Source: Pseudoxanthomonas sp. Root65 (GTDB taxonomy: Bacteria; Pseudomonadota; Gammaproteobacteria; Xanthomonadales; Xanthomonadaceae). Taken from it: 64,000 bases of DNA. The position numbers and the translations under genes are program-made. The stretch lies in NCBI RefSeq assembly GCF_001427635.1, contig NZ_LMHA01000001.1:124852-188851 (forward strand). Direction: 5' to 3'. Numbering within the stretch: the stretch's first letter is position 1; each line of letters opens with the position of its first letter. This document shows positions 1 to 10,056 of the stretch, piece by piece. The notes under the pieces are model-generated. The model saw nothing but the letters and a program-made list of their open reading frames with translations. It was not told the origin of the DNA and searched no databases.

Positions 1-350
1 ACTTCGGCGGGCGCTGGTTCAAGGGCCGCAAGCTGGCCCCGCGGATCAGTCCCAACAAGACCCTGGAAGGCCTGCTGGGCGGCCTGGCTGCCGGCATGCT
101 GGTGGCCGCCGTTGGCGGGTTGATCGCGGGTGCCGGCGCCGGCCAGCTCCCCGGTGTGCTGGTGGTGGCCGTGTTCACGGTGCTGTTCTCGGTGGTGGGC
201 GATCTGTTCGAGAGCCTGTTGAAGCGGCATGTCGGCGCCAAGGACTCGGGCGACCTGATCCCGGGCCACGGCGGCGTGCTCGACCGCATCGACGGCGTGC
301 TGGCCGCCCTGCCCATCTTCGTGTTGGGCAAGGAAGTCTTCGGATTCTGA
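1..350 (+). CDS. cdsA: Phosphatidate cytidylyltransferase, C-terminal part
   Basis: The gene enters from the left edge; the reading frame starts at base 3 and leaves the last 115 residues. CdsA is an inner-membrane enzyme that makes CDP-diacylglycerol from phosphatidic acid and CTP, the precursor of all phospholipids. The family signature is complete: S-LLKR, then [12 protein letters not shown], then DR near residues 75-100 of the fragment, preceded by the conserved SPNKTLEG segment and hydrophobic helices. The stop codon lies 2 bases before the dxr start, so the two are almost certainly co-transcribed. The identification is firm; the 5' end is outside the window. Confidence 0.95.
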   Translation, partial: FGGRWFKGRKLAPRISPNKTLEGLLGGLAAGMLVAAVGGLIAGAGAGQLPGVLVVAVFTVLFSVVGDLFESLLKRHVGAKDSGDLIPGHGGVLDRIDGVLAALPIFVLGKEVFGF

Positions 351-352
351 GC

Positions 353-1540
353 ATGACCGCGCCTGCTCTCCGCAACGTGGCGGTCCTGGGCGCGACGGGC
401 TCGATTGGCGCGTCGGCGCTGGACGTCATCGCGCGCCATCCGGATCGCTATCGCGCCAGCGTGCTGGCGGCCGGGGGCAACGTGGAGGCACTGCTCGCCC
501 TGTGCGTCGCGCATCGCCCCGCGGATGCCGTGATTGCCGACGAAGCCCTGTATGCGCGGCTGCGCGACGGCCTGTCCGAGGCCGGCCTGCCCACGCGTGC
601 CCATGCCGGCATGGCCGCACTCGACACGCTGGTGGCGGCGCCGGAATGCGACATCGTGGTGGCCGCCATCGTCGGGGCCGCCGGGCTGTCGTCCACGCTG
701 GCCGCCGCGCGCGCGGGCAAGCGCCTGCTGCTGGCCAACAAGGAGTCGCTGGTGCTCGCCGGCGAGCTGGTGACCGCCGCCGCCGACGCCGCAGGCGCCG
801 AGATCATCCCGATCGACAGCGAACACAACGCCATCTTCCAGTGCCTGCGTTCACGACAGGCTCAGGCCGACGTCAGCCGCATCGTGCTGACCGCGTCGGG
901 CGGTCCGTTCCGCGGTTGCAGCCGGGCCGACCTGGCGCAGGTCACGCGCGAGCAGGCCGTCGCCCACCCCAAATGGTCGATGGGTCCGAAGATCTCTGTG
1001 GATTCGGCCACGCTGATGAACAAGGGGCTGGAGCTGATCGAAGCCCACCATCTGTTCGGCGTCGGCCGCGAACGGCTGGACGTGCTGGTGCATCCGCAGA
1101 GCCTGGTGCATTCGCTGGTGGAATTCGTCGACGGCTCCACGCTGGCGCAGCTCGGCCTGCCCGACATGCGCACCTCGCTGGCGGTCGGCCTGGGGTGGCC
1201 GGAACGGATCGGCTCGGGCGTGGGCGGACTGGACCTGCTGAAGCACGCGCGACTGGATTTCGAGGCGCCGGACACCGACGCCTTCCCCTGCCTGCAGTTG
1301 GCCTGGGACGCCATGGCCGCGGGCGGAACCGCGCCGGCCGTGCTGAACGCTGCGAACGAAGTCGCAGTTTCAGCCTTTCTTCAGGGCCAGATCGGTTTCC
1401 TATCCATCCCCGCGCTGGTCGAGGATGCCCTCACCGCGCTGCCCGCGGCGCCGGCGGATTCGCTGGACGTGCTGCTGGCAGCCGACGCCGAGGCACGCCG
1501 GCTGACCACGCGCAATCTCGCAAGCCACCTCTCCGCATGA
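353..1540 (+). CDS. dxr: 1-deoxy-D-xylulose 5-phosphate reductoisomerase
   Basis: This is a 395-residue cytoplasmic enzyme of the MEP isoprenoid pathway that converts DXP to MEP with NADPH. The N-terminal dinucleotide-binding loop is GATGSIG (residues 13-19). The NKES motif is at 129-132, the metal-binding DSE at 155-157, the flexible loop PKWSMG at 206-211 and NKGLE at 223-227, all as in active enzymes. Length is normal for the family (about 390-400). It follows cdsA by 2 bases and precedes rseP by 13 bases, in the usual proteobacterial order. Confidence 0.97.
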   Translation: MTAPALRNVAVLGATGSIGASALDVIARHPDRYRASVLAAGGNVEALLALCVAHRPADAVIADEALYARLRDGLSEAGLPTRAHAGMAALDTLVAAPECDIVVAAIVGAAGLSSTLAAARAGKRLLLANKESLVLAGELVTAAADAAGAEIIPIDSEHNAIFQCLRSRQAQADVSRIVLTASGGPFRGCSRADLAQVTREQAVAHPKWSMGPKISVDSATLMNKGLELIEAHHLFGVGRERLDVLVHPQSLVHSLVEFVDGSTLAQLGLPDMRTSLAVGLGWPERIGSGVGGLDLLKHARLDFEAPDTDAFPCLQLAWDAMAAGGTAPAVLNAANEVAVSAFLQGQIGFLSIPALVEDALTALPAAPADSLDVLLAADAEARRLTTRNLASHLSA

Positions 1541-1553
1541 GCGCCGACATCCG

Positions 1554-2930
1554 ATGAGTGAAGTGCTGGGCTCAATCTTGTGGATGATCGTGGCGCTGGG
1601 CGTGCTGGTCACGTTCCACGAATTCGGCCACTACTGGGTGGCGCGCCGCTGTGGCGTGAAGGTGCTGCGCTTTTCGGTGGGCTTCGGCAAGCCGCTGTGG
1701 TCGCGCCGCGACCGCCATGGCACCGAGTTTGCGGTCGCCGCCATCCCGTTGGGGGGCTACGTGAAGATGCTGGACGAGGCCGAGGGCGAGGTCCCGGCGG
1801 CGCAACTAGACGAGGCCTTCAACCGCAAGTCCGTCTGGCAGCGCATCGCCGTGGTCGCGGCCGGCCCGCTGGCGAACATCCTGCTGTGCGTAATCCTGCT
1901 GTGGGCGATGTTCGTGATCGGCAAGCAGGACTACTCGGCCACGCTGGGCAGCGTCTCGGGTATCGCCGCCGATGCCGGTTTCCAGCGCGGCGACCGCATC
2001 GTCCGGGTCGGCGACCGCGCGATCGACACCTGGACCGATGCCTCCATTGTGCTGACCAAGGCCGCGATCGATGGCGACGACCTGCCCGTGCAGGTCGAGA
2101 CCGCGTCGGGCGCGATCGTGACCCGCACCCTGGCGCTGTCCCGGCTGCCGGCCGGCTTTGACCAGGAGAACGCCATCGGCCTCAGCGGGCTGGTCTGGCA
2201 GCACTGGGTCACGCCGGCGGTCATCGGCAAGGTCACGCCCGACTCGGTCGCCGATGGCGTGCTGAAGGTCGGCGACACGGTGACCGCCGTGGACGGCCAG
2301 CGGGTGCACGGGTTCGACGACATCGCCCGCCAGGTCGATGCGCTGGGCAAGCGCGGCGGCGCAGCCATGGTCGAGGTGGACCGTGCCGGCGAGCGGCTCG
2401 CCTTCGAACTGGCGCCGCGCTGGACCCAGCACCCCGAGGCCGGCAAGGGTCACTACTGGGCGCTGGGCCTGGCTCCCCCCGACAAGATCCAGATGCCGGC
2501 CTACGACGCCCAGCTCCACTTCGGCCCGCTGGCCGCAGTCCCGGCCGCCCTGCGCGAGACCGGCAAGCTGACCTCGGACTCGCTGGGCATGATCCGCCGC
2601 ATGCTGACCGGCGATGCCTCGCTGAAGAACGTGTCCGGCCCGATCACCATCGCCCAGGTCGCCAATGTCTCGGCCCAGCGGGGGCCGGACTGGTTCCTCT
2701 GGTTCCTGGCGGCGATGTCCCTGAGCCTGGCCATCATCAACCTGCTGCCGATCCCCGTCTTGGACGGCGGCCACCTGCTGTATTACCTTATCGAATTGGT
2801 CAAGGGCAGCCCCTTGAGCGAGCGCCACATGGTGGCCGGACAATACGTGGGCCTGGCGGCACTGGCGGGCCTGATGGGACTGGCGTTCTACAACGACATC
2901 CTGCGTCTGATGACGCGTCTGGTGACCTGA
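1554..2930 (+). CDS. rseP: Site-2 zinc metalloprotease RseP
   Basis: RseP is an inner-membrane intramembrane protease that cuts anti-sigma factor RseA and releases sigma-E under envelope stress; it also clears signal peptides. The zinc motif HEFGH sits at residues 22-26 in the first membrane segment. Two PDZ-like regions fill the periplasmic middle (about 110-310), and the C-terminal NLLPIPVLDGGH motif carries the third metal ligand region. Length is 458 residues, typical. The following gene, bamA, encodes the outer-membrane assembly factor whose substrates trigger this pathway. Confidence 0.96.
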   Translation: MSEVLGSILWMIVALGVLVTFHEFGHYWVARRCGVKVLRFSVGFGKPLWSRRDRHGTEFAVAAIPLGGYVKMLDEAEGEVPAAQLDEAFNRKSVWQRIAVVAAGPLANILLCVILLWAMFVIGKQDYSATLGSVSGIAADAGFQRGDRIVRVGDRAIDTWTDASIVLTKAAIDGDDLPVQVETASGAIVTRTLALSRLPAGFDQENAIGLSGLVWQHWVTPAVIGKVTPDSVADGVLKVGDTVTAVDGQRVHGFDDIARQVDALGKRGGAAMVEVDRAGERLAFELAPRWTQHPEAGKGHYWALGLAPPDKIQMPAYDAQLHFGPLAAVPAALRETGKLTSDSLGMIRRMLTGDASLKNVSGPITIAQVANVSAQRGPDWFLWFLAAMSLSLAIINLLPIPVLDGGHLLYYLIELVKGSPLSERHMVAGQYVGLAALAGLMGLAFYNDILRLMTRLVT

Positions 2931-3049
2931 TGCCCCTGAACTTCCACGGGCCGGCCCGCTCCAAGGTGGCCGCCCCTCCCCTTGCGACACCCCGGACCGC
3001 TGCCCTGCGGTCCACTCCTGCGCTGCAGGAACCACCCCAACCGGATGTA

Positions 3050-5530
3050 ATGATGACGCGACTGCCTTCCCGCCGCCTGCTTGCCCTCGCCCTGGCTTCG
3101 GCCATCGCCATGCCGGCACTGGCCCAGACGACGGAACCCGCTGCCGCGCCCGTGGCCGCCGCGCCGCTGAGCAACGCCTCGTTCACAGCGACCGACATCC
3201 GCATCGATGGCCTGCAGCGCATCTCGACGGGTACCGCCCTCACCTACCTGCCGATCGAGCGCGGTGACGTCGTCACGCCGGCCAGCGTGGGCGAATCCAT
3301 CCGCGCGCTGTACAAGACCGGCTTCTTCGAGGACGTGAAGCTCGACCGCCAGGGCGACATCCTCGTGGTCACGGTCACCGAGCGCCCGGCGATCAACAAG
3401 CTGACCCTGACCGGCAACAAGGACATCAAGACCGAAGACCTGATGTCCGGCCTGAAGGACATCGGCCTGGCCGAGGGCGAGACCTTCGACCGCCTCAGCC
3501 TGGACCGGGTGACGCAGGAACTGGTGCGCCAGTACAACAACCGCGGCAAGTACAACGTCGAGATCACGCCCACCGTCAGCCCGCTGGACCGCAACCGCGT
3601 GGACGTCACCATCGCGGTCAAGGAAGGCAAGGCCGCCAAGATCAAGCACGTCAATGTCGTCGGTGCCGAGAAGTTCGAGACCGAAGACCTGCTGGAGAAC
3701 TGGGAGTCCAAGGAATCCAGCTGGCTGTCGTGGTACCGCCGCGACGACCAGTACTCGAAGGAAAAGCTCTCCGGCGACATGGAGCGCCTGAATTCCTGGT
3801 ACCTCGACCGCGGCTACGTGGACTTCAACATCGACTCCACCCAGGTGTCGATCAGTCCCGACAAGCGCGACATGTTCATCACCGCGGGCATCACCGAAGG
3901 CGAGCAGTACAAGATTTCCGACGTCAAGGTCACCGGCGACACGGTGCTGCCGAAGGAAGAGATCGAGAAGCTGGTGATCGTTAAGCCGGAGCAGACGTTC
4001 TCGCGCATCCTGCTGGAAATGACGGCCGACTCGATCACCGCCACGCTCGGCAACATCGGCCACGCCTTCGCGCAGGTCAACCCGATCCCCACGGTCGACC
4101 GCGAGAACCGCACCGTCGCGATCAACCTGCAGGTGGTGCCGGGTCCGCGCGTCAACGTGCGCCGCATCCTGTTCAAGGGCAACACGCGCACCTCCGACGA
4201 GGTCCTGCGCCGCGAGATGCGCCAGTTCGAGGGCAGCTGGTTCTCGCAGGTCGCCGTGGACCGCTCGCGGGTGCGTCTGCGCCGTCTGGGCTATTTCGAG
4301 ACGGTCGACGTGGAAACCACGCCGGTCCCCGGCACCAACGACCAGGTCGACGTGGTCTTCAACGTCAAGGAAACCACCTCGGGCAGCTTCGTGTTCGGCC
4401 TGGGCTACTCGCAGCTGTCGGGCCTGACCACGTCGATCCAGCTGTCGCAGAACAACTTCCTGGGCGGCGGCAACCGCGTGTCGGTCGAAGCGCAGCGCAG
4501 CGATTACCTGCAGCGCTATTCGTTCTCGTACACCAATCCGTTCTTCACCGACGAAGGCATGTCGCTGGGCTACAACCTGTGGTGGCGCGAGTTCGACTAC
4601 TCGGACTTCAACACCGCCCAGTACTCCACCACCAGCGCGGCCGCGCAGGGCATCCTGGGCCTGCCGATCACCGAGAACGATACCGTCTCGCTGCTGTTCG
4701 GCGTCGACAGCAACGAGATCCTGACCTTCGGCGGCTCCACGCCGCAGACGATCATCGATTACATCGATGCCGTCGGCCAGCGCACGTTCCACGCCTGGCG
4801 TGCCGAAGTGGGCTGGGCGCGCGACACCCGCAACGACTACTTCATGCCGACCGGCGGCACCTACCAGCGCGTCTCCGCCGAGGTCGCGCTGCCCGGCTCC
4901 ACCGTGCAGTACTACAAGCTCAACTACGAGTTCTCCAAGTACTGGTCGCTCAGCCCGGCGTTCGTGCTGAACACCCGTGCCGAACTCGGCTACGGCGACA
5001 GCTACGGCTCGGACATCTACCGCTACATCTGCCGAGTGAACGGCTCCGATCCGCAGATCCCCGGCCAGCCGCCCACCACACCTTCGGCGGATGGCACCTG
5101 CGCCGACGGCGGCACGCTGGACCGGACGCTGGTGGCCACCGGCCTGCCGTTCTTCGAGAACTTCTATGCCGGTGGCACGCGCTCGGTGCGCGGCTTCCGC
5201 GACAACACGCTGGGTCCGCGCTCGGAAGTCATCTCCGGCTTCCGCGGCCAGCCGCTGGGCGGCTCGCTGAAGACCACCGGGTCGGTGGAGTTGATCTTCC
5301 CGAAGCTGTTCGATTCCAACGCGGCCCGCGTCTCTGCGTTCTTCGACTTCGGCAACGTGTTCGACGGCGTGGACAACTTCGACGCCGGCGAGCTGCGCGC
5401 GTCTGCGGGCGTGGCGTTGCTGTGGCGCGCGCCGGTCGGCCCGATCTCGATCAGCTACGCCTTCCCGCTCAAGAAGGAAGACGACGACGAGGTCGAACGC
5501 CTGCAGTTCACCTTCGGCGGCGGTTTCTGA
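3050..5530 (+). CDS. bamA: Outer-membrane protein assembly factor BamA
   Basis: BamA is the outer-membrane barrel that folds and inserts other beta-barrel proteins. The open frame extends upstream to 2930, but the first 40 residues look non-coding and the real start is one of two adjacent ATGs at 3050/3053, immediately before a clear Sec signal peptide ending ALAQ. Five POTRA repeats follow (about 25-430), then the Omp85 barrel with the VRGF motif near residue 713 (GTRSVRGFRDN) and a terminal phenylalanine typical of barrel proteins. About 826 residues. No strong ribosome-binding site is visible. A hairpin follows the stop, and no skp gene lies between it and lpxD. Confidence 0.96.
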   Translation: MMTRLPSRRLLALALASAIAMPALAQTTEPAAAPVAAAPLSNASFTATDIRIDGLQRISTGTALTYLPIERGDVVTPASVGESIRALYKTGFFEDVKLDRQGDILVVTVTERPAINKLTLTGNKDIKTEDLMSGLKDIGLAEGETFDRLSLDRVTQELVRQYNNRGKYNVEITPTVSPLDRNRVDVTIAVKEGKAAKIKHVNVVGAEKFETEDLLENWESKESSWLSWYRRDDQYSKEKLSGDMERLNSWYLDRGYVDFNIDSTQVSISPDKRDMFITAGITEGEQYKISDVKVTGDTVLPKEEIEKLVIVKPEQTFSRILLEMTADSITATLGNIGHAFAQVNPIPTVDRENRTVAINLQVVPGPRVNVRRILFKGNTRTSDEVLRREMRQFEGSWFSQVAVDRSRVRLRRLGYFETVDVETTPVPGTNDQVDVVFNVKETTSGSFVFGLGYSQLSGLTTSIQLSQNNFLGGGNRVSVEAQRSDYLQRYSFSYTNPFFTDEGMSLGYNLWWREFDYSDFNTAQYSTTSAAAQGILGLPITENDTVSLLFGVDSNEILTFGGSTPQTIIDYIDAVGQRTFHAWRAEVGWARDTRNDYFMPTGGTYQRVSAEVALPGSTVQYYKLNYEFSKYWSLSPAFVLNTRAELGYGDSYGSDIYRYICRVNGSDPQIPGQPPTTPSADGTCADGGTLDRTLVATGLPFFENFYAGGTRSVRGFRDNTLGPRSEVISGFRGQPLGGSLKTTGSVELIFPKLFDSNAARVSAFFDFGNVFDGVDNFDAGELRASAGVALLWRAPVGPISISYAFPLKKEDDDEVERLQFTFGGGF

Positions 5531-5559
5531 CCGCAGCGCTGCGCGACCCGGGTGGCAAG

Positions 5560-5581
5560 AAGGGGGGCGGAAGCCCCCCTT
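5560..5581 (+). terminator. Hairpin after bamA
   Basis: A perfect 9-bp stem, AAGGGGGGC and GCCCCCCTT, closes on a GGAA tetraloop 30 bases after the bamA stop. The following bases (TCTGCTGT) are only weakly T-rich, so it may be a partial terminator or an mRNA-stabilising hairpin between bamA and lpxD. Confidence 0.6.
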
Positions 5582-5646
5582 CTGCTGTCCACCATACGCC
5601 CCCGTGGAAGCGGTTCTGGAACGTCAGGGGCTAAACTACGCGGCCT

Positions 5647-6666
5647 ATGACCCCTCCTTCCTTCACCTCCGGCGAACTCGCCGACCGCTTCGGCCTGGAC
5701 CTGCGCGGCGATGCAGGCCTGCGCATCGACGGCGTGGCCACGCTGGCGCGTGCCGAACCGGGGCAGCTCGCCTTCCTCGCCAACAGCCGCTACCGCGCCC
5801 AGCTGGCGGACAGTCGCGCCAGCCTGGTGGTGCTGCGCGCCGAGGATGCCGCCGATGCGACCGGCGCCGTGCTGGTCGCGAAGGATCCCTACACCGCGTT
5901 CGCCAAGATGGCGGCGCTGTTCGAACGCAAGCCGCTCCGCGAAGCCGGCATCCACCCGAGCGCTGTCATCGATCCGAGCGCGCGCGTCGCGCCAGGCGCC
6001 CATGTGGGCCCGTTCGTCATGGTGGGGGCACGCAGCGTCATCGGCGAGGGCAGCGTGCTCGGGCCGGGCTGCGTGATCGGCGACGATTGCGTGGTCGGCG
6101 AGGGCTGCGAACTGGTCGCGCGCGTCACCCTGGTCACGCGCGTGCGGCTGGGCCAGCGCGTGCTGGTGCATCCGGGGGCCGTGATCGGCGCCGACGGCTT
6201 CGGCCTGGCGATGGACAGCGGCCACTGGATCAAGGTGCCGCAGCTGGGTGGCGTGGTGATCGGCGACGACTGCGAGATCGGCGCCAACACGACCATCGAC
6301 CGCGGCGCGCTGGACGACACGGTGCTGGAAGAAGACGTCCGCCTCGACAACCAGATCCAGATCGGCCACAACGTGCGCATCGGCGCGCACACGGCGATGG
6401 CCGGCTGCAGCGCCGCCGCCGGCAGTGCGCGCATCGGCCGCTACTGCCTGATCGGTGGCGCCGCCGGGGTGCTGGGCCACCTGGAGATCTGCGACCGCGT
6501 GGTGATCACCGCCATGTCGCTGGTGACCAGCTCGATCACCGAGCCCGGCGAGTATTCCAGCGGCACACCGCTGACCGACAACCGTACCTGGCGCAAGAAC
6601 GCCGCCCGCTTCAAGCAACTGGACGCCTTGGCACGACGCGTGCTGGCGGCCGACAAGGAAACCTGA
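5647..6666 (+). CDS. lpxD: UDP-3-O-acylglucosamine N-acyltransferase LpxD
   Basis: LpxD adds the N-linked hydroxyacyl chain in the third step of lipid A synthesis, using acyl-ACP, in the cytoplasm. The 339-residue protein has the N-terminal uridine-binding domain (1-100), then a left-handed beta-helix of hexapeptide repeats (about 105-310). The catalytic histidine is in IGHNVRIGAH near residue 241. The start has no strong Shine-Dalgarno; a TAAACT box ends 9 bases upstream. Its stop overlaps the fabZ ATG by one base (TGATG), showing translational coupling. Confidence 0.96.
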   Translation: MTPPSFTSGELADRFGLDLRGDAGLRIDGVATLARAEPGQLAFLANSRYRAQLADSRASLVVLRAEDAADATGAVLVAKDPYTAFAKMAALFERKPLREAGIHPSAVIDPSARVAPGAHVGPFVMVGARSVIGEGSVLGPGCVIGDDCVVGEGCELVARVTLVTRVRLGQRVLVHPGAVIGADGFGLAMDSGHWIKVPQLGGVVIGDDCEIGANTTIDRGALDDTVLEEDVRLDNQIQIGHNVRIGAHTAMAGCSAAAGSARIGRYCLIGGAAGVLGHLEICDRVVITAMSLVTSSITEPGEYSSGTPLTDNRTWRKNAARFKQLDALARRVLAADKET

Positions 6667-7121
6667 TGACCCTGGACCTGCAACTGCCCGTCGACGCGGC
6701 CACCATCCGCAAGCTGCTGCCGCACCGCTACCCGTTCCTGCTGGTGGACCGCGTGGTGGAGTTCGAGAAGGACAAGCGCGTGCTGGCCTACAAGAACATC
6801 ACCCAGAACGAGCCGTTCTTCACCGGCCACTTCCCGGACCGTCCGATCATGCCGGGCGTGCTAATCATCGAGGCGCTGGCGCAGGCCGGCGGCCTGCTGA
6901 CCCAGCTGTCGCACCAGGGCGATACCGCAGGCCGCATGTTCTACATGGTGAAGGTGGAGAACGCGCGCTTCACCCGCATGGTGGTGCCCGGCGACCGCCT
7001 GGACCTGGACGTCACGCTGAAGCGCCTGATCCGCAACATGGCCTTCTACACCGGCGTAGCCTCGGTCAATGGCGAGCAGGTCGCCTGCGCCGACGTGCTG
7101 TGCGCCGAGGACACCCGCTGA
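6666..7121 (+). CDS. fabZ: 3-hydroxyacyl-ACP dehydratase FabZ
   Basis: This is a 151-residue hotdog-fold enzyme that dehydrates beta-hydroxyacyl-ACP in fatty acid elongation and competes with LpxA for hydroxyacyl-ACP, which explains its place in the lipid A cluster. The catalytic histidine is H55 in [11 protein letters not shown] and the glutamate is E69 in IIEALAQ. The [12 protein letters not shown] stretch near residue 19 is typical. Overlap with lpxD by one base and a 1-base gap to lpxA indicate a tight operon. Confidence 0.97.
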   Translation: MTLDLQLPVDAATIRKLLPHRYPFLLVDRVVEFEKDKRVLAYKNITQNEPFFTGHFPDRPIMPGVLIIEALAQAGGLLTQLSHQGDTAGRMFYMVKVENARFTRMVVPGDRLDLDVTLKRLIRNMAFYTGVASVNGEQVACADVLCAEDTR

Positions 7122-7122
7122 G

Positions 7123-7911
7123 ATGAGCGCCCCCACCGCCATCCATCCCAGCGCGGTCGTCGACCCCGGTGCGGTGCTGGGCGAAGGCGTGCGCGTCGGG
7201 CCGTTCGCCTATGTCGGGCCGGAGGTCGAGATCGGTGACGGCACGGTGATCGGTCCGCACTGCACGGTCACCGGCCCCACGCGCATCGGACGCGACAACG
7301 TGTTCGTCGGCCATGCCGCCATCGGCGGCGATCCGCAGGACAAGAAGTTCAAGGGCGAGCGCGTCGAACTGGTCATCGGCGACCGCAACCAGGTGCGCGA
7401 GTTCGTCACTCTCAACCGCGGCACCGGCAGCGGTGGCGGCATCACCCGCGTGGGCAGCGACAACATGCTGCTCGCCTACACGCACGTGGCGCACGACTGC
7501 ATCGTCGGCAACCACTGCGTGTTCTCCAACAACTCCACGCTGGCCGGCCACGTGACCGTGGAGGACTGGGTGATCATGAGCGGTTTCGCCGGCGTGCACC
7601 AGTTCTGCCGCGTGGGCGCGCATGCGTTCATCGGCATGGGTGTGCTGCTGAGCGGCGACGTGCCGCCGTTCACCATGGTCGCCGGCGACGCGGCCGGCCG
7701 GCCGCGCGGCATCAACAGCGAAGGCCTCAAGCGGCGCGGCTTCGACGCCGACCGCATCGCCGCCATCAAGCGCGCCTACCGCACGCTGTACGTCGCCGGC
7801 CTGCCGCTGGCGGAAGCCAAGCAGCAGTTGGCCGAACAGGCGCAGGCCAGCGATGACGTGAAGGCGCTGCTGCAGTTCATCGAAAGCGGCGACCGGCCGT
7901 TGCAGCGGTGA
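7123..7911 (+). CDS. lpxA: UDP-N-acetylglucosamine acyltransferase LpxA
   Basis: LpxA catalyses the first step of lipid A synthesis, moving a 3-hydroxyacyl chain from ACP to UDP-GlcNAc. The 262-residue protein is a hexapeptide-repeat left-handed helix (1-190) plus a helical tail. The catalytic histidine lies in [12 protein letters not shown] (H124). An open frame extends upstream to 7069, but the ATG at 7123, one base after the fabZ stop, starts the conserved [15 protein letters not shown] sequence. The 3' end overlaps the GTG of lpxB by four bases. Confidence 0.97.
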   Translation: MSAPTAIHPSAVVDPGAVLGEGVRVGPFAYVGPEVEIGDGTVIGPHCTVTGPTRIGRDNVFVGHAAIGGDPQDKKFKGERVELVIGDRNQVREFVTLNRGTGSGGGITRVGSDNMLLAYTHVAHDCIVGNHCVFSNNSTLAGHVTVEDWVIMSGFAGVHQFCRVGAHAFIGMGVLLSGDVPPFTMVAGDAAGRPRGINSEGLKRRGFDADRIAAIKRAYRTLYVAGLPLAEAKQQLAEQAQASDDVKALLQFIESGDRPLQR

Positions 7912-9176
7912 GTGCCGGGAATCGGGATTCGGGATTCGGGAACGGGCAGGCCGGCTCTCCGTCCGCGCCCCTCGCCTCCTCCCTCAGTCATTCCCCCTTC
8001 CCGATTCCCGCCAACCGTGGTGTACGCATCGCGCTGTGCGCCGGCGAGGCGTCCGGTGATGGCCTCGGCGCAGGATTGATTGCTGCGCTGCGTGCGCGGT
8101 TCCCCCACGCCGAATTCGCCGGCATCGGCGGCGATGCGATGCGTGCCGCGGGCTGCGACACGTGGTTCGAGGCGAACGAACTGGCCGTGATGGGCCTGGC
8201 CGAAGTGCTGCGCCACCTGCCGCGGCTGCTACGCCTGCGCAAGGCGTTCCGCCAGCGCGTGCTGGACTGGAAGCCCGACGTCTACGTCGGCATCGATGCG
8301 CCCGACTTCAACCTGGGGATCGAGCGCTGGCTGAAAGCGCGCGGCGTGCGCACCGTGCACTACGTCAGTCCGTCGGTCTGGGCATGGCGCGAGAAGCGCG
8401 CCGAAAAGATCGGCCACAGCGCCGACCGCGTGCTCTGCCTGTTCCCGATGGAACCGCCGATCTATGCCAAGCATGGCACCGATGCGCGCTTCGTCGGCCA
8501 TCCGATGGCGGACGAGATTCCCTTGCAACCGGATCGTGCAGCGGCTCGCATGGCGCTTGGACTGGCAGCCGATGCACCGATACTCGCCGTACTGCCCGGC
8601 AGCCGGCTCGGCGAGATCGGCCGGCTGGCGCCGGCCTTTTTCGACGCGGCAAGCCGCGTGGCTGCACAGATGCCCGGACTGCAGATCGTGGTGCCCGCCG
8701 CCAATGCCGCCTGCCGCCAGGCGCTGGCATCGCAGTTCGCTGCCCACGGTGCCGATGCGGCCTGGCACCTGCTGGATGGCCGCGCGCGCGAGGCGATGAT
8801 CGCCAGCGATGTGGTGCTGCTCGCCTCGGGCACGGCGACGCTGGAAGCCATGCTGTGCAAGCGGCCGATGGTGGTGGGCTACCGCATCGCGCCGCTGACC
8901 TACCGCATCGTCAAGGGCCTGGGGATGCTGAAGGTGGAGCGTTACGCGCTGCCGAACGTGCTGGCCGGCGAAGACATCGCGCCTGAGCTGATGCAGGACG
9001 ACTGCACGCCGGAACTTCTGTCGGCGGCTGTCCTCCACTGGTTCCGCGAGCCGGAGGCCGCTGCGGCCCTGCAACCGACCTACCGGCGGCTGCATGAGCA
9101 GTTGCGCCAGGATGCCTCGGCGAGCGCCGCCGATGCGGTGGCGGAGCTGGTCTCGGCTTCTGTAGGAGCGACGTAA
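7908..9176 (+). CDS. lpxB: Lipid-A-disaccharide synthase LpxB
   Basis: LpxB joins UDP-2,3-diacylglucosamine and lipid X to form the lipid A disaccharide at the inner face of the inner membrane. The GEASGD motif (46-51) opens the GT19 fold and the IDAPDFN and SPSVWAW motifs follow. The only plausible start is GTG at 7908, overlapping the lpxA stop. This gives a roughly 37-residue, poorly structured N-terminal extension before [13 protein letters not shown], encoded by an inverted repeat (7916-8010). The last five residues and the stop are encoded by an arm of a second repeat family (9157-9184). Both ends are thus repeat-derived. The core is intact. Confidence 0.94.
   Translation: MSAGNRDSGFGNGQAGSPSAPLASSLSHSPFPIPANRGVRIALCAGEASGDGLGAGLIAALRARFPHAEFAGIGGDAMRAAGCDTWFEANELAVMGLAEVLRHLPRLLRLRKAFRQRVLDWKPDVYVGIDAPDFNLGIERWLKARGVRTVHYVSPSVWAWREKRAEKIGHSADRVLCLFPMEPPIYAKHGTDARFVGHPMADEIPLQPDRAAARMALGLAADAPILAVLPGSRLGEIGRLAPAFFDAASRVAAQMPGLQIVVPAANAACRQALASQFAAHGADAAWHLLDGRAREAMIASDVVLLASGTATLEAMLCKRPMVVGYRIAPLTYRIVKGLGMLKVERYALPNVLAGEDIAPELMQDDCTPELLSAAVLHWFREPEAAAALQPTYRRLHEQLRQDASASAADAVAELVSASVGAT
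7916..8010. repeat. Inverted repeat of the GGGATTCGGG family inside the 5' end of lpxB
   Basis: The left arm holds CGGGAATCGGG at 7916-7926 followed by two further ATTCGGG units. The right arm has the exact complement CCCGATTCCCG at 8000-8010. The element is translated as the N-terminal extension of LpxB. The same motif recurs at 29075-29161 and 59945-60097. Confidence 0.75.
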
Positions 9177-9301
9177 GTCGCGACGGCACGCCATGCACGT
9201 CAATCCTTCTTCGTCTGCTCCGGAACTTCGCGTTCGCGTCCCAACTCGTCGCCGCGTGCACATCCTTTGCGCGGTCGCGACTCACGTCGCTCCTACAGAA
9301 G
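9157..9301. repeat. REP-type inverted pair, GTAGGAGCGACGTGAGTCGC family
   Basis: A 28-base arm at 9157-9184 is matched by its reverse complement at 9274-9301 with a single mismatch. The shared core is TGTAGGAGCGACGTGAGTCG (A for G once in the left arm). The left arm encodes the LpxB C-terminus SVGAT and its TAA stop; the right arm ends 11 bases before the rnhB start. A second copy pair lies at 33098-33225. Confidence 0.85.
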
Positions 9302-9311
9302 GCGCGCCGCG

Positions 9312-9917
9312 ATGACCTCGGCGTCGCTGTTCCCCGATCCTGTCGTCCGCCTCGTTGCCGGTGTGGACGAAGCAGGGCGCGGCCCTCTCGCCGGCCCGGT
9401 CGCCGTCGGAGCGGTGATCCTGGACGCATCGCGCCCCATCGACGGTTTGAACGACTCCAAGCAACTCAGCGAGGCGAAGCGTGAGGCGCTGTTTCCACTG
9501 ATCCAGGAGCGCGCGCTCGCCTGGCACGTCGTGTTCGTCGAGCCCGACGAGATCGACCGCCTCAACATCCTGCAGGCCACGCTGGAAGGCATGCGTCGTG
9601 CCGTCATGGCGTTGCAGCCGTTTCCGGAGCTGGTGCGGATCGACGGCAACCGCGCGCCGAAGGGACTCGACTGCATGGCGGAGACGCTGGTCGGCGGCGA
9701 TGCCATCGAGCCGGCGATCATGGCCGCCTCGATCCTGGCGAAAGTGTCGCGCGATCGCCTGATGGTGCGACTGCACGCGGCGTTTCCGCAGTACGGGTTC
9801 GACGTGCACAAGGGATATCCCACGCCCGCGCATCTGTCCGCACTGGCGGCGCATGGCCCCTGTGCGCATCACCGCCGCAGTTTTGCGCCCGTACGCAAGG
9901 TGCTCGACCGGCGCTGA
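9312..9917 (+). CDS. rnhB: Ribonuclease HII
   Basis: RNase HII removes ribonucleotides and RNA primers from RNA-DNA hybrids. The open frame runs back to 9267 through a repeat arm, but the ATG at 9312 begins the normal protein. The 201 residues carry the catalytic [10 protein letters not shown] motif (D19, E20), the second acidic residue in [11 protein letters not shown], and [12 protein letters not shown]. The length is normal. It sits in the conserved lpxB-rnhB-dnaE order. Confidence 0.95.
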   Translation: MTSASLFPDPVVRLVAGVDEAGRGPLAGPVAVGAVILDASRPIDGLNDSKQLSEAKREALFPLIQERALAWHVVFVEPDEIDRLNILQATLEGMRRAVMALQPFPELVRIDGNRAPKGLDCMAETLVGGDAIEPAIMAASILAKVSRDRLMVRLHAAFPQYGFDVHKGYPTPAHLSALAAHGPCAHHRRSFAPVRKVLDRR

Positions 9918-10056
9918 CGCGGCGGATGACCATCGGCACGGTGCCCATGGTCACGATGGCTTCCAGCAGGCGCGCCGCTTGTGCCGCACGGGCACCATGG
10001 CCCTGCATCCCGCGCCCGATCCCGCACGGGAGCCCTCTTCCCCCACGAGGTGCGCC

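Noticed and set aside
2888..4792. 634-codon minus-strand frame opposite bamA
   Set aside because: The plus strand encodes BamA in full; the antisense frame is low-complexity.
9853..10056. Longer start for the small protein after rnhB
   Set aside because: It would overlap rnhB, and the added part is low-complexity; GAGG supports 10057.
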